A stretch of DNA of 64,000 bases from positions 116,300 to 180,299 of the forward strand of contig JAHHGX010000081.1 in NCBI GenBank assembly GCA_019359675.1. The letters are read 5' to 3'. The stretch is from Calothrix sp. FI2-JRJ7 (GTDB lineage Bacteria > Cyanobacteriota > Cyanobacteriia > Cyanobacteriales > Nostocaceae). The translations under genes were made by a program, and so were the position numbers. The first letter of the stretch is position 1. The number at the start of each line of letters is the position of its first letter. This document shows positions 37,128-45,971 of this stretch, one piece after another. Below the pieces are notes generated by a model, which was not told the origin of the DNA, made no database searches, and was given only the letters and a program-made list of their open reading frames with translations.

Positions 37128-38111
37128 AGCTTTTTTAAATGGTGTTCGTTTTGGTTGCTGTTTTTTATTCTTAGATTTATTTTTCTCGTAATCAAGCTCT
37201 TTAAGCTTCTTCATAATGCGGTTAAAGTATTCTTGGAAATAGCTTTCCAGCGTTGTGGTCTCGCTTACGTCAAATCCAAAGACTTTATAGACTTCATCCA
37301 TTGAAGCATCAAGAGGCTTACCACTAGCAAGTACTTCTGTAAATGCCAAGCGGTCAGAAACATTCCATCCCCACTGAAAAAATCGCAAGCCACCACGTAC
37401 TGTACGTAAAAGATTTATTGGCATTCGGGTAACACGCGCAGTTTTACCAGAAAGACGTTCACATACACTAATAATTTCTTCAGCACTCCACGCACGAGTT
37501 CCAACTACCGGAAATGCTTTCTTAGAAGTTTCTGGAAGTTGTAAAGCTCGGACTGCGAATTTTGCTATATCTTGTGTATCCATATAAGCAACAGGTGATG
37601 ACGCTCCTGTTACCCAAACGGGTTGACCTTCTAAAATAGGTATTCCATACTGACCGATTAAACCTTGCATAAAGCCAGCAAGTTGCAGCACCGTATAATT
37701 TAAACCAGACTCAGCTAAATATAATTCTGTACATCGCTTAATTTCCATTAGCGGTACATCTGGGTACTTATCGGCGTTTAAAATCGAAAATGTAATAAAT
37801 CTTTCTACACAAGCTTTGTTAGCTGCTTGAATTAATGCGACTTTGCTATCCCAGTCAATTTGCTTGATGCTTAACGAATCAGTTGGACGGGCAGTTGCAG
37901 CATCAATTACAGCGGTCACACCTTCTAAGGCACGTTGTACGGTCTCAGGGTAGCATAAATCTCCCCCCACTAACTCGGCGCCCCATTCTCTAAGGAATGC
38001 CGCTCTTTTAGCACTTCTGACTAGACAGCGCACCTTATACCCCTCATCGATAGCACGACGAGCCACTTGTCTTCCCAAGGTGCCAGTGGCACCGACGATT
38101 AGTAATGTCAT
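37116..38111 (-). CDS. ycf39: Photosystem II assembly factor Ycf39 (atypical SDR)
   Basis: Ycf39 (plant HCF244) is an NmrA-like atypical short-chain dehydrogenase that helps deliver chlorophyll to newly made D1 in photosystem II assembly. The 331-residue protein starts with the Rossmann motif LLIVGATGTLGRQVARRA, then KVRCLVRS, DLCYPETVQRAL, and an NmrA-style core; the catalytic Tyr/Lys of classical SDRs are not needed. The C-terminal 25 residues are very basic (KNKSKNKKQQPKR). petM lies 200 bases upstream in the same direction. Confidence 0.9.
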   Translation of the reverse strand: MTLLIVGATGTLGRQVARRAIDEGYKVRCLVRSAKRAAFLREWGAELVGGDLCYPETVQRALEGVTAVIDAATARPTDSLSIKQIDWDSKVALIQAANKACVERFITFSILNADKYPDVPLMEIKRCTELYLAESGLNYTVLQLAGFMQGLIGQYGIPILEGQPVWVTGASSPVAYMDTQDIAKFAVRALQLPETSKKAFPVVGTRAWSAEEIISVCERLSGKTARVTRMPINLLRTVRGGLRFFQWGWNVSDRLAFTEVLASGKPLDASMDEVYKVFGFDVSETTTLESYFQEYFNRIMKKLKELDYEKNKSKNKKQQPKRTPFKKANTQ

Positions 38112-38217
38112 CAGGGTTTGTTACGAAACTTTAAGCTTTATTAATAGAATCTTATCAGAATGTAAGGGCTTTAACATAAAATGGCAACTTTTTTGACCAA
38201 GAAGAGTGCTGAGTGCT

Positions 38218-38245
38218 GAGTTATGAGTTATGAGTTATGAGTTAT
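38218..38245. repeat. GAGTTAT array (four copies)
   Basis: Four perfect copies of the 7-bp unit GAGTTAT lie between petM and ycf39, followed by a degenerate GAATTATGAG. It is an STRR-type array, not a CRISPR, because there are no spacers. Confidence 0.8.
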
Positions 38246-38286
38246 GAATTATGAGTGTCTATTCTCAACTCCTAACTCTTAACTTC

Positions 38287-38314
38287 GTAGAGACGCGATT
38301 AATCGCGTCTCTAC
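38287..38314. terminator. 28-bp perfect palindrome after petM
   Basis: GTAGAGACGCGATT and its exact complement AATCGCGTCTCTAC form a 14-bp stem without loop bases. It lies three bases past the petM stop codon. A second palindrome of the same ends and size but different core lies at 43702-43729. Confidence 0.7.
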
Positions 38315-38316
38315 TG

Positions 38317-38424
38317 TTATTCCTCTTCTGCTCCTTGGATTTTTAGCAGTGCTTGACCAAGACCCCAACCTAAGAAAATCAAACCAAAGGGTAATATCGC
38401 TGCTGCAAATAATTCGCCGCCCAT
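38317..38424 (-). CDS. petM: Cytochrome b6f complex subunit VII
   Basis: The 35-residue peptide [20 protein letters not shown] with the tail ending in [10 protein letters not shown] is PetM, a one-span small subunit of the cytochrome b6f complex in the thylakoid membrane. The start ATG is preceded by AAAGGAGTG, a good ribosome binding site. Length and sequence agree with the family, with an extra Glu at the C-terminus. A perfect palindrome follows the stop. Confidence 0.92.
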   Translation of the reverse strand: MGGELFAAAILPFGLIFLGWGLGQALLKIQGAEEE

Positions 38425-38642
38425 ATCTTAACACTCCTTTACAAAACTTTTACTTCATTTTAATTTTATCAGATGCCCACGAGAATCCGTTTGGGAACCT
38501 ATGATTTGTAGTTGGTGACTAGTACTTGTAACACAGGCGCCTCGTCGGTGTCACATTGGGGTGCAAAATTGATGGAAGAAAGCGCTGTTTTGAGGCGATT
38601 TGATTGTAAATCTATATAGAAAAATTTTAAGCTGAACAACTT

Positions 38643-39191
38643 ATGCTGTCGATGAGTAACTCTAGTGTGGCATTTTTTAAACTATCTGTAGCTACTTTTA
38701 CTGGTATTTTATTAAGTTCTATTCCCAATTACTTACATCCACCTGCCCATGCACAAACATTAGCGGTCGTCAAGCCTTCAAATTTGCCTTTAGATTTAAA
38801 TATGCTGAAAAATCCTGTAGGTGTCACTACAGCTAATACCTTTAATCAAGATAAATCAACAGTTCCTAGTTTGTGGTGGGCAAAAGAAAATTCGGAGACT
38901 AAATTACTTGATAATTGGATAGCTTACCCTGCAACTACACAAACTTCTGCGCGTGTTGATTTAATTGTGAATCAGCAAGTTTGGAGTGTTCTTGATTATC
39001 TTGAACGCTACCAGTTTATAAATCGTTTAGGTTATGATGCACGCAGTCACGGTTATAATATTCGAGTTTTTAATTATCAGCAAGAAATTCTTGGAACTTA
39101 CACTTGTAATTTTACGGCAACTCCTGCAAATTGTCGAATTAACATGAATAATCAAAACCGTTTTCGGATACGTCCCTCAACACCTGTTTAA
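38643..39191 (+). CDS. Exported hypothetical protein
   Basis: This 182-residue protein has a signal peptide of about 38 residues (hydrophobic core FFKLSVATFTGILLSS, cleavage near AHA-QTL). The mature part has two Cys (TCNFTATPANC) that could form a disulfide, and a conserved-looking core QQVWSVLDYLERYQFINRLG. It resembles periplasmic proteins seen in many cyanobacteria but I recognise no named domain. It is convergent with the solute-binding lipoprotein gene. Confidence 0.65.
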   Translation: MLSMSNSSVAFFKLSVATFTGILLSSIPNYLHPPAHAQTLAVVKPSNLPLDLNMLKNPVGVTTANTFNQDKSTVPSLWWAKENSETKLLDNWIAYPATTQTSARVDLIVNQQVWSVLDYLERYQFINRLGYDARSHGYNIRVFNYQQEILGTYTCNFTATPANCRINMNNQNRFRIRPSTPV

Positions 39192-39214
39192 TTAATGATT
39201 AATTAATGATAAAT

Positions 39215-40375
39215 TTAAGATTTTTTCATTGTTTCAAATAAATTAATATACTGCTGTTCTACTTCGACTGGCAAAGGAAGTATAAATTCACTTTTATCGA
39301 GGATATTTTGGCTTATTATTAATGAGCTACGCAATTGTTTTGCGATTTCTGATGTTTCTATTTTTACAGGTATTGGTGAGTGAGTTCGAGTACGTGTTGC
39401 TATTTGTCTAGCTATTTTTGGTTGCCATAAGAAATTAATCCATTGTGTTAAAAGTTCTTGTTGGCTTTGGCGCCCACTGGGACTAACCCATAAGTCTACT
39501 GATTGGGCAGTGCCAGACTGTGGTACAATCACTGCAAGGTCTCGATAGTTAGCAAGGGCTGGTAATATATCTTGTGACCAGCCAACTGCGGCTAATGTGT
39601 CACCCATTAATAAAGGTTCTATATATTGAGTCGAACCGTAAAATTTAACTTGTTGGTTTAACTTTTTCAATTCGCTTTCTAATTCGGTGACAGATTTTAA
39701 ATCTGTTTCATTATAAGATTTATTCAATCTTTTTAAAACTAAACCAATAACTTCACGTGGATGATTTAATAATGAAATTCGGTCGCGTAATTCTGGGCGC
39801 CATAAATCAGCCCAGTCTTTGATTGGCGCCCACTTTTTTTCCTCAAATTTATCGCGACGGTAAACAATAACTGTATTTCCCCAACGGTAAGGGGCGCCCC
39901 AAATTTTACCCTGTGGGTCTACAAATCCTTTATCGTTGCGCGTGACTAGTTCTTTGTATTGTTTGGGCAAAACTGACCACTGTTGAACTTTACTTACATC
40001 TATCGGTTGAATTAATTTTTTTTCTATTGCGGCTCTCAGCCAATAATCACCTAAAGTCAGTAAATCAATCGAAATTTTATTTTCATTACCTGAATTCCCA
40101 AACGATAGGCGCCGAAACCATCCAAATAAATCTTTTTTTGGCTGAGTAGGTTTTTGCCAAGCTTCAAGCTTATTAAATACATCTTGAAATTGCTCGACCA
40201 GCGCGATATTAATATCTGTATTCGATTTTAAAGTGCGACGAAATTCATCAACTACCTGAGCAGGAAGTGAATTTTTTAATAACTCTACAGTTAATCTAGT
40301 CTTATTATCAGAACATCCTATGAGCAACTGCGAGGATATTGCACCAGTACCAATTAAAAAAGAACGTCTGTCCAT
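39215..40375 (-). CDS. Solute-binding lipoprotein (PotD-like)
   Basis: The 386-residue protein begins MDRRSFLIGTGAISSQLLIGC, with an arginine-rich start as in Tat signals and a lipobox Cys at residue 21. The body is a periplasmic binding protein of the polyamine/iron class 2 fold: DLLTLGDYWLRAAIEKKLIQ, GAPYRWGNTVIVYRRDKF and AAVGWSQDILPAL. No ABC permease or ATPase gene is adjacent, so its transporter, if any, is elsewhere. The ligand is not evident. Confidence 0.75.
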   Translation of the reverse strand: MDRRSFLIGTGAISSQLLIGCSDNKTRLTVELLKNSLPAQVVDEFRRTLKSNTDINIALVEQFQDVFNKLEAWQKPTQPKKDLFGWFRRLSFGNSGNENKISIDLLTLGDYWLRAAIEKKLIQPIDVSKVQQWSVLPKQYKELVTRNDKGFVDPQGKIWGAPYRWGNTVIVYRRDKFEEKKWAPIKDWADLWRPELRDRISLLNHPREVIGLVLKRLNKSYNETDLKSVTELESELKKLNQQVKFYGSTQYIEPLLMGDTLAAVGWSQDILPALANYRDLAVIVPQSGTAQSVDLWVSPSGRQSQQELLTQWINFLWQPKIARQIATRTRTHSPIPVKIETSEIAKQLRSSLIISQNILDKSEFILPLPVEVEQQYINLFETMKKS

Positions 40376-40453
40376 TAATTTTAAGTTTGAGATTTTAGAT
40401 AAAAGAAAAATATTGGGTGGGAGTATGAGTTGATTTTACTCCCAAAACTTCAG

Positions 40454-40729
40454 CTAGCTTTGACGCGCTTGCTTTACCATTGCAATTAATGTGTGGTGAG
40501 CATCTTCAGAATCTTGAAGAGTATGGTCAAAATTTATACGTATAGGTACATTCTCGCCGTTAACTTGAGCGTTAATATCCATTCCCGTGGCATCTATTGC
40601 TTGCATTTGAGCAGCTTGCGCTTCTTTTAAACCACCAAAAGCTTGAGCATAGAGAAGTATCGCGTTGCTGTGGTCGTCGTTCATATGCTGGCATATTCGA
40701 GAACTCACTTCTATGGTAATTTCTGACAT
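40454..40729 (-). CDS. DUF2470 domain protein
   Basis: The 91-residue protein is a single DUF2470 domain: HMNDDHSNAILLYAQAFGG (about residues 14-32), ATGMDINAQVNG and VPIRINFDHTL. This domain forms the C-terminal part of HugZ-type heme-utilisation proteins, and free versions are usual in cyanobacteria. It could bind tetrapyrroles, but that is inference. A family-B repeat lies just upstream. Confidence 0.85.
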   Translation of the reverse strand: MSEITIEVSSRICQHMNDDHSNAILLYAQAFGGLKEAQAAQMQAIDATGMDINAQVNGENVPIRINFDHTLQDSEDAHHTLIAMVKQARQS

Positions 40730-40763
40730 GGGTAATACTCCATCGTTGTTTTCTATGGAAACC

Positions 40764-40829
40764 GAGAAACCGGGTTTCTTTAGGATATCTTGTAATAAAA
40801 TTACGAATTTGGGTAGAAACCCGGTTTAT
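40764..40829. repeat. AGAAACC-GGTTTCT paired repeat
   Basis: AGAAACCGGGTTTCTT and AGAAACCCGGTTTAT flank a 35-base segment containing TTGTAATAAAA. The arms are complementary to each other and each is itself nearly palindromic. The full gap 40730-41116 contains no gene. Confidence 0.75.
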
Positions 40830-41116
40830 GCAGCGTAGCGACATTAAGGGTACTAAGTAATATACCAATCGTAGTGTGCAGGTTTAAATTATACTAGACA
40901 TATTTAAGCTTTGTGTTTGAGTCATACTAGAAATTAGTGGGTATCTCATCAACTATACTCTTTGAGGTAAGCGATTAGAGTTACAATTGAGTACGGTTGA
41001 AGAGACATGCAGTAATTTTTACTGTTTTTTCCTGAAAATCACTCACAAGGGGTGTAGCCAAGAATAATTAGATAGATAAAAAATATTAGTTGGTAAATAT
41101 TAAAAAGTTAAAAGTG

Positions 41117-41878
41117 ATGAGCGCCGAAAGCCACCGTAGAATTGTGATTGGGGATGTTCACGGTCACTATAAGGGACTGATGACGCTAATGGATGCTATT
41201 TCTCCAACTTCTGATGATTCAATTTATTTTCTTGGAGATTTAATTGACCGTGGTCCTCAAAGTGCTGAGGTCGTGTCTTTTGTGATGCAAAATGAGTACC
41301 ATTGTTTGCTCGGCAACCACGAGCAAATGCTGGTTAATATCTTGACACAAGGACGTAATCCGGCGCCAGTAGTACAAGCGTGGTTATACAGTGGAGGTCA
41401 AGCCACGGTAGCTTCTTACCAGCAAGGGATTGTGCCTTTCGAGCATGTAGAGTGGTTTTCTAGTTTGCCTACACACATAGATTTAGGAGATGTTTTGCTT
41501 GTTCATGCTGGTGTTGACCCTTCTATGCCTTTAGAAGATCAAACTGATGAACAGCTATGTTGGATACGTGATGAATTTCATAGTATTCAAAAGCCCTATT
41601 TCCCTGACAAGCTAATTATTATTGGTCATACTATTACTTTTACTATGCCCGGTGTGGCGCCTGGTCAATTAGCTCAGGGTAGAGGCTGGCTTGATATTGA
41701 CACAGGCGCTTATCATCCTCGTAGTGGTTGGTTAACTGGCTTAGACATCACCAACGGCATAGCATATCAAGTTAATGTACTCAAGAAAATAAAGCGCGTT
41801 TTACCGATGGAAGAATTAGTCGTGCATGTCAATCCTAACGATATGAGATACACTCATCCGTCAAAGCGCCGAGCTTAA
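41117..41878 (+). CDS. Serine/threonine-type metallophosphoesterase
   Basis: From ATG 41117 the protein has 253 residues. The calcineurin-type metal motifs are complete: GDVHG (about residues 12-16), GDLIDRG (about 38-44), GNHEQM (about 71-76) and the late His in VHAG and GHT. It resembles bacterial PPP-family phosphatases such as those acting on phosphoproteins or diadenosine tetraphosphate. The longer frame from TTG 41090 adds nine residues and is less likely. Confidence 0.85.
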   Translation: MSAESHRRIVIGDVHGHYKGLMTLMDAISPTSDDSIYFLGDLIDRGPQSAEVVSFVMQNEYHCLLGNHEQMLVNILTQGRNPAPVVQAWLYSGGQATVASYQQGIVPFEHVEWFSSLPTHIDLGDVLLVHAGVDPSMPLEDQTDEQLCWIRDEFHSIQKPYFPDKLIIIGHTITFTMPGVAPGQLAQGRGWLDIDTGAYHPRSGWLTGLDITNGIAYQVNVLKKIKRVLPMEELVVHVNPNDMRYTHPSKRRA

Positions 41879-41907
41879 TAGTTTAATTTTGATTAGATTT
41901 TGACCAA

Positions 41908-42765
41908 TTATCGTAACGAACGAGTATTAGCTCGATATGTAGCTGTATCTAACCCAGCATTAGCATTAGTAGGTTGAGTGTCGATAAGGCGCCTGAGAGC
42001 AACAACACGGTCACCAGCACCAGGGTGAGTACTCAAGAAAGCTGGAGTTGAACCTTTTGAGTTTTTTTGAAGTTTTTGCATAAACGAAACCATTGCGGAC
42101 TGAGCATAACCCGCACGACCTAAAGTTCTTAAACCTCGTCTATCAGCATCAAATTCATCTTGACGACTGCGAGGAAGATTAAGAGCAAGATTTACACCTA
42201 AGCCAACAATTTGATTTCGGTCTACACCTGCTGCGGTTGCAATACCACTAGCAATGGCTTGTTGTCGCATTTGACTAAGTAGGTGTTTACCACCAATATG
42301 TCCAATTTCATGCGCGATAACGCTTGCTAATTCAGCTTCGTTATCTGCTGCTTTAATCAAACCTGTGTGAACATAAACAAAACCTCCTGTAGTCGCGAAG
42401 GCATTAATACTGTCTTCATCAACTACTTGGAATGTGTATTTAAGATTTGGACGGTCAGTAAACGGAACGAGACGCTGACCGATGTTTTGAACGTAACGAT
42501 TAATTTCTGAATTACGAGAAAGCCGAACTTCACCACCCAGAATTTGCTGGTTCATTTGTTGACCCAGTTGAAATTCCTGCTGAGATGATATATTAGATAG
42601 CTGGAATACTTGTACACTGCGAATTAACAGTGGTAGAAAGTCCAGCGCTTGGGATGGAAGCACCGTACCCAAAAACAGTGACAAAGCGACTGCTGCTGAG
42701 ATTAGCGGGTATATAAAGCGGCGCCTTACAGAAAAGAAATTGCGAGAATTGTATTGCCAATTCAT
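41908..42765 (-). CDS. M48 family metalloprotease
   Basis: The 285-residue protein has an N-terminal hydrophobic segment (about residues 16-41) acting as signal or anchor and the zinc motif AHEIGHIGGKH (HExxH, about 148-158). A second conserved segment, RQDEFDADRRGLRTLGRAGY, supplies the third zinc ligand Glu. STHPGAGDRVVALR is typical of the BepA/LoiP-like M48 group acting on outer-membrane or periplasmic proteins. It is convergent with the phosphoesterase gene. Confidence 0.88.
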   Translation of the reverse strand: MNWQYNSRNFFSVRRRFIYPLISAAVALSLFLGTVLPSQALDFLPLLIRSVQVFQLSNISSQQEFQLGQQMNQQILGGEVRLSRNSEINRYVQNIGQRLVPFTDRPNLKYTFQVVDEDSINAFATTGGFVYVHTGLIKAADNEAELASVIAHEIGHIGGKHLLSQMRQQAIASGIATAAGVDRNQIVGLGVNLALNLPRSRQDEFDADRRGLRTLGRAGYAQSAMVSFMQKLQKNSKGSTPAFLSTHPGAGDRVVALRRLIDTQPTNANAGLDTATYRANTRSLR

Positions 42766-42984
42766 CCAAAAATTACCTCAATAACCTTCCGGGCTTAGAT
42801 GTGTTTTGATAGAACGTAAGGGTATATGACGGCTTCTTGAGCCAATAAGTTGCATCAAAGACCCTATTACACATACTTTAGCCAACACGATACGTATGTT
42901 GCTACTACCGAGCCTGAAGAATATTCGCGCTCGTATCTTAACGAGCTTGACGAAACGCAGGTTGTAGAGTTTAACATTACTCAA

Positions 42985-43050
42985 AGAAACCGGGTTTCTA
43001 TGTAAAATGTCGTTTTTATTACAATATTTCAATAAAGAAACCCGGTTTCT
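42985..43050. repeat. AGAAACC-GGTTTCT paired repeat
   Basis: AGAAACCGGGTTTCTA and AGAAACCCGGTTTCT flank TTTTTATTACAATATTTCAA. The same inner segment occurs in the copies at 52266 and 53179. The 42766-43141 gap contains no convincing gene; the open frame on the minus strand is overlapped by this repeat. Confidence 0.8.
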
Positions 43051-43141
43051 TGTGATAGACTTTCGCATGACTTAACAGAACTGAACTGAATATTTTTGTT
43101 TCGCACGATTATCGATTACTCGTTCTCAAAGGAAGTTTTTT

Positions 43142-43669
43142 ATGGCTATTTTAGATTCTAAAGGCCGCTTGTTCGGCAAATTTAACCTTCTTGATGTCGG
43201 CGCCGTCTTCGTTATCTTATTAGTGGTTATTAGTATATTTTTCTTTCCAGGCACCACAGGTTCGGTTGCCCAGGTCAACAGCAAAACTGTACCTATCGAA
43301 GTTGACTTAGTTGTGCGAGGGTTAAATGTCCGTGATCCACAGCGCTTAGTTGAGAAAGATTTTCGTAAAGGTGGTAAAACTAAAGTCATTATCCGTAACC
43401 AACCCTATGGGGAAATCGCAATTAAGTCCGTACAGGAACTACCTCGGACTCTCAGCGTTCCTCAACCTGATGGTTCACTCAAAGAATTACTCGACCCAAG
43501 AAAAAATAACTTTAGCACCGATATGCTTTTAACCCTAGAGGGTAAAGCTAATTTAACCGATGGCGGCCCTGTACTTGGTAATAGTAAAGTTAAAATCGGT
43601 ATGCCTTTTGAATTAGAGGGCTTTAATTACAATTTTAATGCCACTGTTATTGATATTCGTTTACCTTAA
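43142..43669 (+). CDS. DUF4330 family membrane protein
   Basis: The 175-residue protein starts MAILDSKGRLFGKFNLLDVG and has one membrane span (about residues 19-36, AVFVILLVVISIFFFPG), followed by an extracytoplasmic region with repeated beta segments (VPIEVDLVVRGLNV, VIIRNQPYG, GMPFELEG). It matches the cyanobacterial DUF4330 family, which is of unknown function. A ribosome binding site AAAGGAAG precedes the ATG. A palindrome terminator follows 32 bases after the stop. Confidence 0.85.
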   Translation: MAILDSKGRLFGKFNLLDVGAVFVILLVVISIFFFPGTTGSVAQVNSKTVPIEVDLVVRGLNVRDPQRLVEKDFRKGGKTKVIIRNQPYGEIAIKSVQELPRTLSVPQPDGSLKELLDPRKNNFSTDMLLTLEGKANLTDGGPVLGNSKVKIGMPFELEGFNYNFNATVIDIRLP

Positions 43670-43701
43670 TAATTGTCATTCTGGGTTAATTACCCGTTTT
43701 G

Positions 43702-43729
43702 GTAGAGACTAAACATGTTTAGTCTCTAC
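43702..43729. terminator. 28-bp perfect palindrome after DUF4330 gene
   Basis: GTAGAGACTAAACA and its exact complement TGTTTAGTCTCTAC form a 14-bp stem. The ends GTAGAGAC/GTCTCTAC equal those at 38287-38314, but the core differs and is still self-complementary. Both palindromes lie just past a stop codon. Confidence 0.7.
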
Positions 43730-43814
43730 AATGTTTTATAATTTTTAATATATTTTTTAAATAATATTAAATAACTTATAAAATTTGTAGCTTTTAGTAT
43801 TTTCTCTTTTTAAG

Positions 43815-44247
43815 AATTGCGCTTTTTTATAATGACTATAATCTTGAACATAAACGAGTGTTCAAACTAGCACGAGAGTACCGTGAACAAGGTTACTCAG
43901 TTTGCATCTAAGTAAGTCGGCACTATAAAAGCAATGTATGTTTAGTTTCGTAAAAACTATGGAATAACCTATTTTTAAGGTATTCTGGGGCTTTACACTT
44001 CGTTATATAGGTTGATTTTTTAACGCCGACTTACTTACCCTTCTGCTGATAAATTACCACCTAAATTAGCTGATTGTTCGCTTGATTTGATAGCTAAAAT
44101 GGTGAGAAAGTAGTTGCTGCTAATGTACATTCACGCAAAAGTTTAAGTCTTAATGGCTCACTTTCTTTACTTAAAATTAGTGAATCTGTTAAAGAAATCC
44201 CAGGTTGGGAATTTGAACTGGTTGTTACTAATGCTCGTAAGAAATAA
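43815..44247 (+). pseudogene. Nuclease-like gene split by a MITE and a frameshift
   Basis: If the insertion 43911-44035 and one TA are removed, the flanks join in frame: LEHKRVFKLAREYREQGYSV before the insertion and CIYPSADKLPPKLADCSLDL across and after it. A one-base deletion in AAAA (44096-44099) then shifts the frame; with it restored the sequence continues AKNGEKVVAANVHSRKSLSL and ends GWEFELVVTNARKK at 44247. The DLIA...KVVAAxVxSRK pattern is like PD-(D/E)xK nucleases of the AHJR type, with Asn where Glu is expected. No start codon is clear. The gene is dead. Confidence 0.7.
43911..44035. mobile_element. MITE with IS630/Tc1-type ends
   Basis: The 125-bp element has inverted ends AGTAAGTCGGC (43911-43921) and GCCGACTTACT (44025-44035) and is flanked by TA on both sides, the target duplication of IS630/mariner elements. 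It encodes no protein. It interrupts the nuclease-like gene described above. The inside is AT-rich with TTTCGTAAAAAC and AAGGTATTCTGGGG. Confidence 0.8.
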
Positions 44248-44260
44248 AACAAACTAAGAA

Positions 44261-44288
44261 ACCTGGTTTTTTGAAGTAACCAGGTTTG
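44261..44288. terminator. Hairpin between pseudogene and bvdR
   Basis: AAACCTGGTT and AACCAGGTTT pair around TTTTGAAGT-like loop bases. It belongs to the AGAAACC repeat family by sequence and lies between two convergent genes, so it may act as a bidirectional terminator. Confidence 0.5.
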
Positions 44289-44298
44289 TCTGAGATAT

Positions 44299-45294
44299 TC
44301 AATCTACAACCATTGTTAAACCTGTTTGTGCTGAACGCAAAGCTGCATCGGCAACTTTCATGGTATATAAACTTTGTTCTGGAGTTACATATAGTTCGGC
44401 GCCTGTCAAGAGATGGTCTAATACCATACTTGTATCTTTTGTAAATAATCCCTTACGGTTGATTGTTTCAATAGGTACTGTTCCGTCACGACGTATCATT
44501 TGACCAGTATCTTCGTTAAAAATTATCCCCCCGTGTTCACCGTGAATTTCAAATTTACGTTCGTTTTGCCAAAGAGTTTCACCTTTAGCGTAAATAACTT
44601 GCCCTAGTAGTCCGCTTTCAAACGAAAGTTGGGCAACACAAAAACAACCTTGGAAATAGTCATCTTCAATTTGCCAGAAGCGCTGGTGACAATTTACCGT
44701 TAAAACTTTGCCAAATAAATCTGTAAAACGATGTAACCTAGATAAGGCGCCCATAAGCGGAAACCCAAACAAATCATGGTTATAAGTCCATTTGCGTGGA
44801 GCAGGATGCTGAGATTTGATAGTGTTATAGCGAACATAGAATACGTGCCCAACTTCTGATATGTGTTTTTTAATGGCTTGATGTAAACCACCCAGAAGTT
44901 CTATATGCTCAACGTGAAGTAATAAATTTTTGTCTTTAGCTAAAGCTATAAGTTCAGTAGCTTCGATAGCATTTAGTGCTAAAGGGTATTCAACTACAAC
45001 ATGCTTTCCTGACTCCAACGCTGCACGAACTATTGCGCTATGCTCACTGTTTATCGTCGATACAATTATTAAATCTATAACTGTTGACTCTACCAGTTGC
45101 TGCCATGAATCTATTGCTTGCGCTTGATAAGACGCTGCAAATGCTTCGGTACGCGCGTTTTCGGCGCCTGCAACTGCTACTAAATTTGCTCTTTCATCTT
45201 GCTGCAATGCTTCTGCCCGTAGCTTTGCTGCATATCCCGTACCAACTAAGCCGATATTTATACGCTTAGTCGGATTATGTCCCAAATCGTACAT
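44299..45294 (-). CDS. bvdR: Biliverdin reductase
   Basis: BvdR reduces biliverdin to bilirubin with NADPH. The 331-residue protein is a Gfo/Idh/MocA-fold enzyme with Rossmann motif GLVGTGYAAKLRAEAL (about residues 16-31) and VVVEYPLALN. The region LLHVEHIELLGGLHQAIKK (about 120-138), the WTYNHDLFGFPLMGALSR segment and RFTDLFGKV match the Synechocystis Slr1784 biliverdin reductase from memory and separate it from generic sugar oxidoreductases. It is divergent from petF across 278 bases. No alternative start is needed. Confidence 0.85.
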   Translation of the reverse strand: MYDLGHNPTKRINIGLVGTGYAAKLRAEALQQDERANLVAVAGAENARTEAFAASYQAQAIDSWQQLVESTVIDLIIVSTINSEHSAIVRAALESGKHVVVEYPLALNAIEATELIALAKDKNLLLHVEHIELLGGLHQAIKKHISEVGHVFYVRYNTIKSQHPAPRKWTYNHDLFGFPLMGALSRLHRFTDLFGKVLTVNCHQRFWQIEDDYFQGCFCVAQLSFESGLLGQVIYAKGETLWQNERKFEIHGEHGGIIFNEDTGQMIRRDGTVPIETINRKGLFTKDTSMVLDHLLTGAELYVTPEQSLYTMKVADAALRSAQTGLTMVVD

Positions 45295-45524
45295 TACTAC
45301 TACGCCAATAATGTTGATGAATTTATCACTTGAGTATAAATTTACTTGATGATTTTACTTTGTATCAGTAAATAATATAAACAAAACTTATCGGTCAGAA
45401 CTAACTAAATTTCATTACTAATCGTGTCAAATTTCCGGTTACATAGTGATGTTTTTCTCGTAGTATCAGAATGAAGTAAATAAAAAACGACGGCTAATCT
45501 TATATGATAGGTCGCCGCTATTGA

Positions 45525-45866
<342 letters not shown>

Positions 45867-45905
45867 TAGAAACGCAAATATTAAGTAGAAAAATATAGAT
45901 AGCAT

Positions 45906-45932
45906 AAAAGGGAAACATTTTTCCCTTTTTTT
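45906..45932 (+). terminator. Rho-independent terminator of petF
   Basis: AAAAGGGAAA and TTTCCCTTTT form a stem around CATT, followed by a T tract. It lies 40 bases after the petF stop and would also stop transcription arriving from the opposite gene. Confidence 0.85.
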
Positions 45933-45971
45933 GCTTGTTTTTTTATTGGCGCCTTTATATCACACAGTAGG

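Noticed and set aside
38218..38245. Possible CRISPR because of regular short repeats
   Set aside because: The 7-bp units are contiguous with no spacers; this is an STRR array.
42778..43068. 96-residue open frame on the minus strand
   Set aside because: It runs through an AGAAACC paired repeat and has no protein-like conserved pattern.
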